Shown: positions 1 to 8,949, numbered from the stretch's first letter. The stretch is DNA of 64,000 bases from Allopontixanthobacter sediminis (GCF_009828115.1 NZ_WTYL01000002.1:682001-746000); one strand, 5' to 3'. Program-made: numbers and translations. The notes: a model not told the origin generated them from the letters alone.

Positions 1-162
1 TGGCAATGCTACAAAGGCTACCCCAAGCCGCCTGGTGCTGCGGTTGGCCGACCCGTGCTGGCGCTGCGAGCACGCGCTTCATTTCCCCAACATTAATAAA
101 TTGGCAAGCATCAAGATTGAAGTTATTGCAGCGCGAAACAGGCTCAGTCTTAGGAATTCTAG

Positions 163-759
163 ATGCTTCGTAAATTTGCCATTGTTGGCGCGATTGCTTG
201 CTCGACGCTTGCGGCGACCTCTGCAACCGCTGCTTCTATCATCAACCTAGATGGTAAGGGTAATGCATCGTTGAATGGCGATAATGCTGTAAATCTGGAT
301 CTAGCCGCCGGCACTTATGAGCTGGTCTTCGTTGATAGCTTATTCACCGCATTCAATCGCTTTGGCACTACAAGTGGGTGCGATAGTCTTGGCGCTAATT
401 GCAGGCTTGGCTTCGAGAATAGTGCCCGTTTCATTATCGATGGCACAACTTACCTTTTTGGTGATGGGAATGCGAGCGGCGGCATTGGACCGCAGGCAAC
501 TGGCGGATACTATTCGACCGCCGCTCAGGCATTTGCGTCATCAGGCGTATATAAAACGTCGTTCACGCTTGCGTCTCCGGGATCGGCAAGCTTCTTTATC
601 TATGATGACAATCTTTCCGATAACACCGGCGGAATCTCCTTGGCAGTTTCAGCCGTGCCAGAGCCTGCGACGTGGTTCATGATGCTCCTGGGCATCGGCG
701 TAATTGGGTATGCCATGCGCAAGCGGTCGAGCGTTCGCGCTACGGTTAGCTACGCCTAA
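163..759 (+). CDS. PEP-CTERM (PEPxxW type) secreted protein
   Basis: A 198-residue secreted protein predicted to be processed by the exosortase encoded near 19 kb. Residues 1-24 form a Sec signal peptide ending in an alanine-rich cleavage region. The middle is a Gly/Ser/Asn-rich beta-type domain with no family I recognise. The C-terminus is the sorting signal: PEPATW from residue 166, a hydrophobic helix, an RKR cluster and a final SYA. The residue after Trp is Phe rather than the usual Ala. AGGA lies 7 nt before the ATG, which supports this start. It is a solitary gene. Surface or extracellular-matrix location is inferred from the family; its function is unknown. Confidence 0.85.
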   Translation: MLRKFAIVGAIACSTLAATSATAASIINLDGKGNASLNGDNAVNLDLAAGTYELVFVDSLFTAFNRFGTTSGCDSLGANCRLGFENSARFIIDGTTYLFGDGNASGGIGPQATGGYYSTAAQAFASSGVYKTSFTLASPGSASFFIYDDNLSDNTGGISLAVSAVPEPATWFMMLLGIGVIGYAMRKRSSVRATVSYA

Positions 760-855
760 CTTTCGACCAATGTCCGTCAGTGTGCAGGTGCTAAAGATCC
801 GACGCGCTGAACTAATGTCGATAGACGCCCTCTAATGACATACTGACTTTTCGGC

Positions 856-2118
856 TTAGGGCCGCGGTTCGAGCTCAGGTACGGTATCGGTATCGTTCAG
901 GGAAAAAGCGCCGGGGGCGGCAGTCTCAATTCTATCTATCAGCGCTTCGGTCGCCGCCAAGGCATGGCTCGTGTATAGGGTGTGATAGGCGGTGGCGTAT
1001 TTGTCAGACTCGTCAGGTTGCACGTGGCCCAGATAGATTCGGCCCTGCTGCCAGTGCCCATCATGTTCTAGCTCGGCTCGTAGAAGATTAGACACGCTCC
1101 GCCTGACCAACTTCGTTCCGCTCTGAGCATCTTGGGGGAAGTTGAGAGTTTGGGTCATTTGGCGCCAGGCAGTACGGACCGATGCTACTTTCACAAAAGG
1201 TCCCAAATTAGCTTCTAGATGCGGTATCAGTTGCCGCGGCGCTCGCAAAAGCGGCCGATACTTCTTGGTCTGCGCCCGGCCATTGGGATTGAGATCGATG
1301 TAGCCATTCTCTTTTTGCCATTGTCCACGGGCCGGGGCGGTCGAAAAATCCATCACGGCGTCCGGCCGCGCCCAAGTACAAACGCTAAGCCTGAGGAATT
1401 GAAGCAATTGCAACCGATCGATCCTCCACTTCTCGACCTGCTTGCTAGGCACATCGTTCGAGTAATCGCTCACTAGGGCATAGCGAAAAGTCGCGACGAG
1501 CTGCTTTTCGGACATTCGGAACCAGGGTGATTTGCTGACCACCTTAGCTGATTTGACTTTGAATTCAGCGCGGGAAGCCAGTTTCCGCTTCTTGAACGCA
1601 TGGTTCACAGCCGCGCGCAGTTGGAGAACGCTTGCTTCCACGGTACCCGGTGTTCTCTTGCGAGAATTTCCTTTTGCACTCGTGATTGGCACTTCCAGCG
1701 CCCAGGCACGAAACGCGTCAACCCAAATATCGTCGACCTCGTCAACTCTTGTGCTCTCCAGCCCTTTAGCGATCTGGTAATTCAGCACGTGTTCGAGCCG
1801 GTAGCTTGCCGCTTTGTAATCAGCTTTAGCCGCGCCGTACTCTGCAACTGCCGTGGCCAACAAAGGGGGTTCGTTACCAGACAGAGCTTGACCGCATGTG
1901 GGGCAGACGACGAATCCCTTCTGATTGGCTTCGTAGAGTTGATCTAGCTGCGCTTTGCCGTCTTCAATGTCCGCAGAGCGCGTAGACAGGCTTCGGACGC
2001 GTCCGGCGACGGGGTCGTACCAGAAAATGTAGATCTTGTTCGACCGGGGCGTCCCGTCGCTCCTGACATCGAAGGCGAGGTAGTAGCCTCCTCGCCGGTA
2101 AAGCTCCTTCTTTTGCAC
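856..2118 (-). CDS. Tyrosine-recombinase-like integrase (divergent)
   Basis: 420 residues. The C-terminal third resembles the catalytic domain of tyrosine recombinases: an Arg in WARPDAV (R251), then a K336-x-x-R339 motif where the family usually has HxxR, then LGH (H365), then candidate nucleophile tyrosines at 374, 378 and 382. The N-terminus has CxxC (C72, C75), possibly a small metal-binding or DNA-binding element, followed by a helical segment (about 85-180) like a SAM-like core-binding domain. The GTG start has AGGA just upstream and an in-frame stop immediately before it. The start lies inside a small ORF at 1944-2303. It may be the integrase of the island or a chromosomal relative. 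The fold call is moderate; activity is unproven. Confidence 0.6.
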   Translation of the reverse strand: MQKKELYRRGGYYLAFDVRSDGTPRSNKIYIFWYDPVAGRVRSLSTRSADIEDGKAQLDQLYEANQKGFVVCPTCGQALSGNEPPLLATAVAEYGAAKADYKAASYRLEHVLNYQIAKGLESTRVDEVDDIWVDAFRAWALEVPITSAKGNSRKRTPGTVEASVLQLRAAVNHAFKKRKLASRAEFKVKSAKVVSKSPWFRMSEKQLVATFRYALVSDYSNDVPSKQVEKWRIDRLQLLQFLRLSVCTWARPDAVMDFSTAPARGQWQKENGYIDLNPNGRAQTKKYRPLLRAPRQLIPHLEANLGPFVKVASVRTAWRQMTQTLNFPQDAQSGTKLVRRSVSNLLRAELEHDGHWQQGRIYLGHVQPDESDKYATAYHTLYTSHALAATEALIDRIETAAPGAFSLNDTDTVPELEPRP

Positions 2119-2303
2119 TCAATCTTCCTTTGCTTATTAATCTTCTTCTGAAGGAGGTCGAACAGTCCAATCGCGACAAGAAGATTGAGTTGTTCAGCGT
2201 CAAGGCGCAGGTGGCGCTGCTTTTCAAACGCACTTGAAAAGCGTGTGTCCAGGGCAACCAGTCTCTCTCGGAGATCCGAGGCGTTGTCAGCCTTCTCACC
2301 CAT
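1944..2303 (-). CDS. Possible small helical protein overlapping the recombinase-like gene
   Basis: A 119-codon frame upstream of and overlapping the recombinase-like gene by about 175 nt. Residues 1-55 look like a genuine helical, charged protein (leucine heptads, many Arg/Lys/Glu). The remainder is simply the other reading frame of the recombinase start and is unlikely to be selected. Either a short coupled helper protein reads on into the next gene, or its 3' end has been lost by frameshift. I do not recognise a family. Coupling to the recombinase would fit the arrangement, but this is low confidence. Confidence 0.3.
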   Translation of the reverse strand: MGEKADNASDLRERLVALDTRFSSAFEKQRHLRLDAEQLNLLVAIGLFDLLQKKINKQRKIECKRRSFTGEEATTSPSMSGATGRPGRTRSTFSGTTPSPDASEACLRALRTLKTAKRS

Positions 2304-2582
2304 GGTGAAAGGCCTTCTCTGAATTTCGACCGATTTTGGAAGGGGCCGTCAAATTCGACCCAAGGCGAAACGCAAACTCTTTGAAGAGTTTCGTCTGGTC
2401 AGCCCACTCACCGATGTGTTTTTCAATCTGCATTTATAGCTTAAGGGACGCGGATCTGAATTCGCCAAGCCAACTTCGCGAGATTGTGCTGATTGTCCAA
2501 GTTCGGGACAGTTGGTCCTCCAAGTCAGGAAGGGGGGGCTGTTGATTTCGCTAAAAGGTCGAACTGGGAAAATTCTGATTTT

Positions 2583-2950
2583 TCATCGCGACGTGACGCG
2601 GGATAGTTCATGTCCCGCGATGCTGGGGTCTCGTCGCCCTGTCACTTGTTCCGTTCGTATCTTTGGGTCTGCCGAGCGGGTTATGACTGGGAAGCGGTCA
2701 TTGCCAGTCCCCGGAATATGGCAACGATGGGTCTGCTGATCGAGCAGAGCACTGGTTAACCTGGTCCCTTGGGATTTTGTGCCGAACACATCCCAACATT
2801 CGCTGAAGCTGAGGTTGGTCATCATGATCACGCTGGTGCGCTCATGGAGTTTGCTCAGCCGGTGCAACAGCATCGCTCAGCCTAACCGGCTGAACGGCGG
2901 CTATCCCCTTCTGTCCAGAACGACGAGGTCGAGATGCAGCAAGCGTTCGG
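2583..2950 (-). pseudogene. IS21-family IstB ATPase relic
   Basis: Conceptual translation gives LDLVVLD, PPFSR, then LLHRLSKLHERTS, a TNLSF segment, ALLDQQTHRCHI and TGND. This is the order of conserved blocks in the C-terminal half of IstB helper ATPases of IS21 elements. The copy has two in-frame stops, lacks the Walker A part, and has no partner istA. It is dead mobile-element debris. Confidence 0.72.
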
Positions 2951-3064
2951 CATGTGTAAAGAATAACGACATCTTGCTAATAGTTGCGGCAGCGTTAACC
3001 GTAGGATTGGGTTGCAAAAAAATCATCAGACAGTCGGCTATCGCCAAGCATTGGGGAATGCATC

Positions 3065-3613
3065 ATGAAGAGTTTATTGTTAATTGCGAGCGCGCTTTGC
3101 TTATCAAACCTCGCGCCCGAAAGCGCACAAGCCGCAACAATCCTGGATAATGTAACTTGCGCTGAAGTTGGCCCAGGGGCCTTCAGTTGCAACCAGGCTT
3201 CTGCTGTCGTTGGCGTGGGCGACGAATTCAACATTAGCGGATTTTTTGGGATCGATTTCAGCTCCGGAATATTGTCGATCAGAGCACTGTCGTCTGGTCT
3301 GTTAGGCGGGACAGTTCTGCAGTTCCAAAACCTGACGAACCCCTGGACGTCAGCTAATCTACTTTCCGGAAGCGTTGGCAATTTCGACTCCTCCGACGTC
3401 ACGCTCACGTCTGGAATATTGCGTGTAGATTTTAGTAACACTGGTACTGGTTTGGTAGGACCATTCGCGGCTGGGGATACGTTCACCATTGGTTTGGTAC
3501 AATCCGCAGTTCCTGAACCGGAGACCTGGGCACTGATGCTGCTTGGGTTTGGCTTGGTCGGCGGTGCCATGCGTTCTAGAAGGAAGAAAGCGGTCTCCCC
3601 TTCCTTCGCTTAA
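3065..3613 (+). CDS. PEP-CTERM (PEPxxWA) secreted protein
   Basis: 182 residues. Signal peptide 1-23 ending in AQA, a beta-rich body of about 125 residues with no recognised family, then the sorting tail: PEPETWA from residue 150, a hydrophobic stretch, RSRRKK and a final SFA. This is a canonical sphingomonad PEPxxWA tail, so XrtV processing and anchoring or release at the cell surface is inferred. A GGGG run stands 8 nt before the ATG. The gene is monocistronic: a strong hairpin terminator follows, and IS21 debris lies upstream. Confidence 0.87.
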   Translation: MKSLLLIASALCLSNLAPESAQAATILDNVTCAEVGPGAFSCNQASAVVGVGDEFNISGFFGIDFSSGILSIRALSSGLLGGTVLQFQNLTNPWTSANLLSGSVGNFDSSDVTLTSGILRVDFSNTGTGLVGPFAAGDTFTIGLVQSAVPEPETWALMLLGFGLVGGAMRSRRKKAVSPSFA

Positions 3614-3636
3614 AGCTTCATCGACACATTGATAAG

Positions 3637-3669
3637 GCGCCGCCGGTCCTTGGATCGGCGGCGCTTTTA
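3637..3669 (+). terminator. Intrinsic terminator of the PEP-CTERM gene
   Basis: Nine-base perfect arms (GCGCCGCCG / CGGCGGCGC) with a 10-nt loop are followed by TTTT, 23 nt after the stop codon at 3613. Confidence 0.85.
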
Positions 3670-3670
3670 T

Positions 3671-3998
3671 ATCATGAACCAGCGCAAGGTGGGGCCAGAG
3701 CTTCGCTTATGACTGGATCTGGTCGTAAGGGTCGCCGACCCTCTGGACGAATGGCGCCTCAAAGGCAGCCTCTCTCGCGCCGCAGATGACCCGCCATGTC
3801 CGCGGCCTTGGCTGCAGCTTTTGACGCAGCAGCTGGCTACGAAGATCCGACCCTAAAAGTTCAGCTATCGCCGCGGGCTAACTCCCCCCCCTCGATTGTG
3901 AATGCATCAGCACGCCTCGGACAAATCGAAAGCCGATCCGCCGCTCTCAACCCGATCGCGGGGATTTGTTCTGAACTCTAAACGCCGAAAGGGATAAA
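3671..3998. other. Intergenic region with no gene recognised
   Basis: Between the terminator and the convergent desaturase. A 61-codon frame at 3796-3981 has no ribosome site or recognisable motif, so I do not call it. No RNA gene or repeat was seen. Confidence 0.5.
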
Positions 3999-5087
3999 CT
4001 ATGCCTGACGTGCCTTGCTGCGTGCTGCTCCAGACGCTGCTTCTCGGAAGCTAACAAGTCTTCGCAAATTTTCGTCCCACAAACTGAGCGCCAAAGGATA
4101 TAGTGTCTGGAACGCGGTGAAGCGGTTGAGGCGACGCAGTTCCGGATATGCCGTGAGAACGTCCGGCAAGCGATAGAACGGAATGCGGCTAGCGAGGTGG
4201 TGCACATGATGCACCCCGATGTTCGCGGTGAACCAGCGCAGCGGTTGCGGCAGGTCGAGATGGGAGCTGCCCTTCAAGGCTGCGTCGTGAAACGACCAAT
4301 CGGGTCCTCTATCCCAGTGCGCCTGTTCAAACTGATGTTGAATGTAGAACAACCAAACTCCCGTTGACGCTGCGATCAACAGAATTGGCAGGACAACCAG
4401 CGCAGTGGTGCCAACTCCGAAATAGAACATCAGGGAGCCAAGAATGGCGGCGGTCGCAAGGTTAGTCGCGATCGCACTGACCCAGTACCGCGGCCCTTCC
4501 TTCATCAAGCCGATCGGCAACCGGTGCCGCAGGAGGAAAAGGTACGCCGGGCCCACACCGAAGAGAACGATCGGATTGCGATAAATCCGATACAGCACGC
4601 GTTGAACGCGGCTGCGCGAATAGAACTCCCGTACCGTCAGGGTGTCGACATCACCAAATCCGCGCGCATCGAGATTGCCGGTGTTTGCATGGTGCAGCGC
4701 ATGAGATCGCTTCCAGCAATCATACGGGGTGAATGTCAGCACGCCCAAAGCTCGTCCGGTCCAATCGTTGCCAGTTCGTTTGGGTAGAAACCCGCCATGA
4801 CCACAATCATGCTGAATGATGAAGGTTCTGAGCAACAGCGCTCCCGCTAGCGGCGCGAGCGCGAAAGCTAGGTAATGGCCGGACTTAACCGCGAGCAGCA
4901 TAACCAGAACGATGCCGAACAGCGGACCCAGCGTTATCGCCAACTCCCAAATGCTTCGTCCCGTGTGTGCCTGTGCAAAAGGTCTAAGGTCGGAGACGAG
5001 TTGTCGCGGCTCTAGCGTCGCGGCGTCCGCGCCAGCGGCGACGCCATTCTCGGCCATCAATTTATGTTTCAAGACAGCAGGTTCCAA
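3999..5087 (-). CDS. Fatty acid desaturase (membrane, three-histidine-box)
   Basis: 362 residues. An inner-membrane di-iron enzyme that would introduce a double bond into an acyl chain of membrane lipid. The three histidine boxes are intact and correctly ordered: HDCGH (93-97), HALHH (129-133) and HHVHH (293-297). Two pairs of hydrophobic segments lie at about 52-90 and 205-250. This pattern fits the delta-12/omega-6 type acyl-lipid desaturases; exact regiospecificity cannot be read. An in-frame ATG 10 codons downstream is an alternative start. It stands alone between intergenic regions, so regulation and link to the EPS genes are unknown. Confidence 0.9.
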   Translation of the reverse strand: MEPAVLKHKLMAENGVAAGADAATLEPRQLVSDLRPFAQAHTGRSIWELAITLGPLFGIVLVMLLAVKSGHYLAFALAPLAGALLLRTFIIQHDCGHGGFLPKRTGNDWTGRALGVLTFTPYDCWKRSHALHHANTGNLDARGFGDVDTLTVREFYSRSRVQRVLYRIYRNPIVLFGVGPAYLFLLRHRLPIGLMKEGPRYWVSAIATNLATAAILGSLMFYFGVGTTALVVLPILLIAASTGVWLFYIQHQFEQAHWDRGPDWSFHDAALKGSSHLDLPQPLRWFTANIGVHHVHHLASRIPFYRLPDVLTAYPELRRLNRFTAFQTLYPLALSLWDENLRRLVSFREAASGAARSKARQA

Positions 5088-5516
5088 ATAGCGCTACGAG
5101 CATCGATGCCGCGGAAGCATTCAGTGCGGTTACAGATCTAGCGAGCATTCCTGACGTCGCTTAAGGGTAAATAGCGAGGTTGCTGCGCTGCGCAATGGCA
5201 AACGATGAGGCTTATTTAAGGCTAACGCCATGTCGGTGCGCAGAAACCTGACTGTCTTGCGTGGGCAACGGAGGCGGCTCAACCCTTTGATAAACTTCCG
5301 ATTTCAAGGTTCCGGCAAAGTGCCTACATTGTCTATTTTGTTGATGGTTTTGCCTCAGTCTAGCCCGAGATTGCCAGACTGCTGCTGGTCACGAAGCTTC
5401 GAATATCGATTTGACAGAGGTACGAGCCACTCTCACCTCCGGAAGACAGGTGTGCTAAAACAGAACTAGACTTTAGAATAGTTATCTCTGCGGTGGTTAA
5501 GTATTATAGCTGGGGC
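5088..5516. other. Intergenic region upstream of the desaturase
   Basis: 429 nt holding the divergent promoters of the desaturase and the small 5517 gene. A 79-codon frame at 5230-5469 shows no protein-like features. No repeat or RNA gene recognised. Confidence 0.45.
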
Positions 5517-5723
5517 ATGTCGGAATTACGTGACTCAATCCATTATTCGCAGCTGGCCCGAAAGGCCCGCCAACTTGCGTCCGGTCACCCCGATCCGCTC
5601 GTAGCGCGGCGCTTACGTGAGTTAGCTCTCCGACATGACCGGTTGTCCCGGCAGCTGGCAAGGACTGAAACCGAAGAAGTCGCTTCGACAGGCGTTGTTA
5701 GAAAGTTCTTTTCACGCAGTTGA
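5517..5723 (+). CDS. Small conserved-looking helical protein
   Basis: 68 residues from the ATG at 5517; a GTG eight codons earlier (5493) is an alternative. The sequence is Arg/Leu-rich and wholly helical, with a heptad-like pattern (ARKARQLASGHP, then ARRLRELALRHDRLSRQL). It looks like a genuine small cytosolic protein. I recognise no domain and propose no function. It stands alone, followed by about 150 nt of non-coding sequence before the broken kinase gene. Confidence 0.5.
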   Translation: MSELRDSIHYSQLARKARQLASGHPDPLVARRLRELALRHDRLSRQLARTETEEVASTGVVRKFFSRS

Positions 5724-5876
5724 GCTGTCTATGTTGCGCGGGAACCTGAAGCGTTGCGTAACGGCAATTGCCGATCTGGTTTTCGTCCTCTGCGCCGATA
5801 CTCTCGCGGCACGCCATATCGGCGAGAACACTCTCGGCAAGGTTCAATGCTTACGGTTCGTAGGAACGTTGCTGAG

Positions 5877-6420
5877 TTAGAAAGGCTTTAGTCGCCTTCC
5901 TTTAGCCAATGGTATCGTGAAGTGAAAAGTTGCTCCCCCGTCGGGATTATTGGGTGCGGTTAATTTCCCTGAGTGCGCTTCGACAATTGTCCGGCTGATC
6001 GAAAGGCCAAGACCGCTTCTTCCCGGTTTGGAAGTAAAAAAGGCATCAAACAGGTTGGTCATCATCTCGGGGGCGAGCCCGGGGCCATTATCGCAGACAG
6101 AAACTGAAGCAACGCCGTCCCTTGCCATCGCGACAATGGCTATTTCAGGCCGTTCAAATCCTCACACGGCTTCGCATGCATTCCGGATCAAATTGATCAG
6201 GATTTGCTGAATTTGAATAGAAACGCCAATCGCGATCAACCCGCTGCACGCGGTGTTGGTTACCTGAATAGTACTTGAGACGTTCATGAGCGCGATCGTC
6301 AAAGCCTCGGAAACTGCTACGCCCACATCGAATTCTTTCGAATCTGCGCGCGGCTGCGCAGGCATACTTCGGATATCGCGCATGACCATTCCGGCCTTGA
6401 ATGCGCAGTCCTCCAGGCTC
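5877..6420 (-). pseudogene. Sensor histidine kinase, truncated and with in-frame stop
   Basis: Two segments in the same frame encode the ATP-binding half of a histidine kinase. The upstream segment (6389 down to 6162) contains the N-box, NLIRNACEAV. It is followed by one TGA codon, and reading then continues through DNGPGLAPEM, LFDAFFTSK and GLGLSIS (G1, F and G2 boxes) to the stop at 5877. The dimerisation domain with its phospho-accepting His and any sensor domain are missing or unrecognisable upstream of about 6420. Premature stop plus 5' loss make this a pseudogene. The architecture resembles FixL/PAS-type kinases. The receiver gene at 6740-7114 may be its former partner (inference). Confidence 0.75.
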
Positions 6421-6435
6421 GACTGACGCCAGCAC

Positions 6436-6739
6436 GGCGGCCCCGCCGCCGATGCCAGAATTCCCTAGCGCGCTCTTTCTACTTCGAACTTGGACTGGAT
6501 TATGGTTTAGTACTGTCAGCCTGAATGCAGCTTCTCTCTGATTGGCATAGCTGGCCCTTCAACGCAGTGAGCTCATGCCAAGAGGGTTTGCCACTTGGCA
6601 TGAGCGACCGAGGGGGAGGGTCCTTTAGCATTGTGGCGGTGTCCGTCAGGTAGGACCACAAAGCGTCTGTGGGGAATGGTGCTGGCGGCCAGTATCAACC
6701 AGCTACGGAACCCCGACAATTGCAATCAAAAGAACGGCA
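6436..6739. other. Intergenic region, possibly decayed kinase N-terminus
   Basis: No intact gene. By position this would have encoded the missing N-terminal part of the kinase, but I cannot recover recognisable domains in any frame. Confidence 0.4.
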
Positions 6740-7114
6740 TTAAGCGGCGATCAGCCCGCCAACGGTTTCAAGAAACGGCTTCATAGATACCGGCTTAGCG
6801 AGATAACCACTTGCTCCAGCGGAGCGGACTTTGAACTCTGCCCCTCTGCCGACAAATCCAGTAACAGCCAAGACTGGGATATCGCGCAGCCGCACGTTAG
6901 ACTTCAGCAATTTGATGATGTCGATACCCGAGATATGAGGCAAATGAATGTCGAGCACAATTAAGTCGGGACCGAATTCCTCGACCTCCTTAAGCGTAAG
7001 CCGCTCGTCCACGACTTCCTCAACTTGATAACCGCCTTCGCGCAAGACAGCGCATAACATCATGCGGTTAAGTAGGTCGTCCTCAATGACGAGTACGCGT
7101 TTTAACATATGCAT
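6740..7114 (-). CDS. Single-domain response regulator, DivK-like
   Basis: 124 residues comprising one receiver domain and no output domain. Acidic pocket E11-D12-D13, phospho-acceptor D55 in VLDIHLP, switch T85 and conserved K107 in LAKPVS are all present. Sequence flow (ISGIDI after the aspartate, a late KP followed by FLETV) resembles DivK, an alphaproteobacterial relay protein that works through kinase contacts. It is transcribed toward the broken kinase gene. With no intact kinase next to it, it must take phosphate from a kinase elsewhere or be idle (inference). Confidence 0.85.
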   Translation of the reverse strand: MHMLKRVLVIEDDLLNRMMLCAVLREGGYQVEEVVDERLTLKEVEEFGPDLIVLDIHLPHISGIDIIKLLKSNVRLRDIPVLAVTGFVGRGAEFKVRSAGASGYLAKPVSMKPFLETVGGLIAA

Positions 7115-7425
7115 CCATTCAAGGTAGGTTAGGGCCTGCGACAGCTGGGGGCCGTTCGGGTATCGAATGCCCGACCGACCTGCCAGTTCCCGTATTGAGC
7201 TTCTGGCAGATATCGATCCGGGTAAACTTAGCGGAGCGCGCTAAACCAAATCTCAGTCACATTTCAGGCGCAGGATTGTCTTCGGCATCGGGAAAAGGCC
7301 GAAAATTGCGAGGGCCAGGCACCGACGATATTTATCTCAAGTAGTTGAAGTACGGAGTATTCTGCACGAAGCGGTTCATGCAATTTTAGATTCTTCCGAT
7401 CATTCAAAGAATGAAAGGATGCCCA
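7115..7425. other. Divergent intergenic region (receiver / PilZ gene)
   Basis: 311 nt between divergently transcribed genes, so it must carry both promoters. I could not assign -35/-10 boxes with confidence. No small ORF or RNA gene seen. Confidence 0.45.
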
Positions 7426-7947
7426 ATGCGCTTCAGAGCGACACTAAACAATCCAGTGGACAGCGAAGAGGGCTTTCCGGTGGACGCCGCGGAAGGATTT
7501 TTTCAGCCTCGTAGACAGCGCCGGTCACTTACGCTCTCCGCCGTAACAAGCTCCCATTCAAAGGGAGAGACCCAGGTTGAAATCCGCGACATTTCTGAAG
7601 GCGGACTGCTGCTCAAAGCAGAGCTGACAACATTATCGACCGAAGACGTGATTGAGGTGGTCCTGCCGGGCAGTGGCCCCGTTCAAGCTAGGGTGGTTTG
7701 GCAAAGTGGTAGGTTCTCCGGTTGTCAATTCGACGAAACTGTTTCGGTGGGCGCCGTCAGTGCAGCCTTGCTGAAGTCAAGCCCTGCTCAAGCGGCCCGT
7801 GAGATCGCAACCGCCGAAGGTACTGATGATGGTCTGGAAGACAGCAAAGTCGACGTTAAAGCTCCGCTGAACTGGTCAATTGCTTTTTACTTGTCTCTCT
7901 CACTCTGGGCCGTTCTCATCGCGACCGTCTACTCATTCGCTATGTAA
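7426..7947 (+). CDS. PilZ-domain protein with C-terminal membrane anchor
   Basis: 173 residues from the ATG at 7426, chosen because AAAGGA stands 6 nt before it; an ATG five codons earlier (7411) is possible. Residues about 25-115 form a PilZ domain with the c-di-GMP-binding signature: RRQRRS followed by DISEGGL. A charged linker leads to one transmembrane helix near the C-terminus (about 148-170), placing PilZ in the cytoplasm at the inner membrane. Family knowledge suggests c-di-GMP sensing; in an EPS-rich locus, control of polymer output is an inference. No EAL or GGDEF gene is in the window. Confidence 0.82.
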   Translation: MRFRATLNNPVDSEEGFPVDAAEGFFQPRRQRRSLTLSAVTSSHSKGETQVEIRDISEGGLLLKAELTTLSTEDVIEVVLPGSGPVQARVVWQSGRFSGCQFDETVSVGAVSAALLKSSPAQAAREIATAEGTDDGLEDSKVDVKAPLNWSIAFYLSLSLWAVLIATVYSFAM

Positions 7948-8328
7948 GTAGCTGCGTCAGCTCAATACCGAACGAGCGGTGGCTTTGATGGCGTTGCTTA
8001 AATTCTTTGATGTTGCAGCCATTCGGATATTCCTCCGCCATTCTGCTAGCAAACTCAGCCGGGGCAACCAGCCCACCGGATCTGGGGAAGGTGGAAAAAC
8101 TCAGAATCGAGTGGTTCGAGGTCGGGAAGTAATGTTAGACGCGGCTTGGCTCCAGTCCCGGCTGGGGAAGCCGGTGAGCATGTCGGCAGAGCGCCGCGCC
8201 CCAACATGTCCACGGTAGATCAAAAATGGTGCCTGGCAATTTAGATTGTTACCGAAGCAGCTAAGTTTGAGGTCGGTGTAACGCCAAGAGCCGCCGACAG
8301 AAGCATCGACGGCTCTATTCCCGACCGC
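7948..8328. other. Intergenic region between convergent genes
   Basis: 381 nt between the PilZ gene and the convergent PEP-CTERM gene. A 79-codon frame at 7979-8218 has no recognised motif. It includes the weak hairpin at 8287-8316. Confidence 0.4.
8287..8316 (-). terminator. Possible hairpin terminator of the PEP-CTERM gene
   Basis: AGAGCCG / CGGCTCT inverted arms lie 12 nt past the stop of the minus-strand gene ending at 8329. There is no T-run after the right arm, so this may be only an mRNA-stabilising hairpin. Confidence 0.35.
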
Positions 8329-8949
8329 TTAGGCGTAAGAAACCGCGATGCTTCCCTTACGACGAGCCGCGCGCATTGATCCGCCAATAAGGCCAAAACC
8401 CAAGAGCAGTAGTGCCCAAGTACTCGGCTCTGGCACAGCGGACATTGTTTCAAATCCCAATGCCCCCACGCCAAATTGCCAATTAGAGCTCCCACCAGAA
8501 TTATTATTCCAAGTCAATGATTTGATTCCAGCCCCGCCAACACTAATAAAGTCCGTATAGTTGTTACTCGAATCAATAACGGCACTACTAATCAATGCGC
8601 CGCTCTCATCAAACGCGCTGTAAAATGAGCCGTTGTTAGTACCATAGTTGTTGAAGGTGAAGCGTACATTCGAAACAACATTGCCAAAAACGGCGCTTAA
8701 AACACTATTTGTAGGATAGTCATTGGTATCAGAATTTGAAAGTGCCACGGGGCAAGCAGTAAAAACGCAAACTGCTGACGGTGTCGAAGAAGCGTTCGGT
8801 CCGCCGCCCATGGAAAAGGTTACCCCAGCCACCGAGGTGATCGGCGTGCCGTCGGCAAAAGTTGAAAAATCAATTATGGTCTCGGCCGCCATCGCAGGCG
8901 TTGCGAACGCAATCGAGCCAGCAAATGCAAGCGAAAGTAGCTCTTTCAT
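8329..8949 (-). CDS. PEP-CTERM (PEPxxWA) secreted protein
   Basis: 206 residues from the ATG at 8949, preferred over the ATG two codons upstream because AGGGAA is 6 nt before it. Signal peptide 1-20 ends in AMA. The body is rich in Asn, Ser, Thr and Gly and predicted beta, with a possible disulfide pair (CVFTAC). The tail has PEPSTWA from residue 173, a leucine/glycine-rich helix, RAARRK and a final SYA. XrtV substrate by motif; biological role unknown. Solitary gene with an AT-rich upstream region. Confidence 0.86.
   Translation of the reverse strand: MKELLSLAFAGSIAFATPAMAAETIIDFSTFADGTPITSVAGVTFSMGGGPNASSTPSAVCVFTACPVALSNSDTNDYPTNSVLSAVFGNVVSNVRFTFNNYGTNNGSFYSAFDESGALISSAVIDSSNNYTDFISVGGAGIKSLTWNNNSGGSSNWQFGVGALGFETMSAVPEPSTWALLLLGFGLIGGSMRAARRKGSIAVSYA

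Noticed and set aside
1-162. Sigma-54 (TGGCAC-N5-TTGC) promoters upstream of the PEP-CTERM genes, as known for some exosortase A systems
   Set aside because: I looked upstream of several of the six PEP-CTERM genes and found no spacing-correct match; the TGGCA near position 103 has no TTGC partner at the proper distance.
3796-3981. A 61-codon Ala/Ser-rich frame downstream of the terminator at 3637
   Set aside because: No start signal or homology by eye; it converges onto the desaturase 3' end without a stop-proximal structure.
5230-5469. A 79-codon frame between the desaturase and the small helical protein gene
   Set aside because: Composition unlike a protein, no ribosome site and located where divergent promoters are needed.
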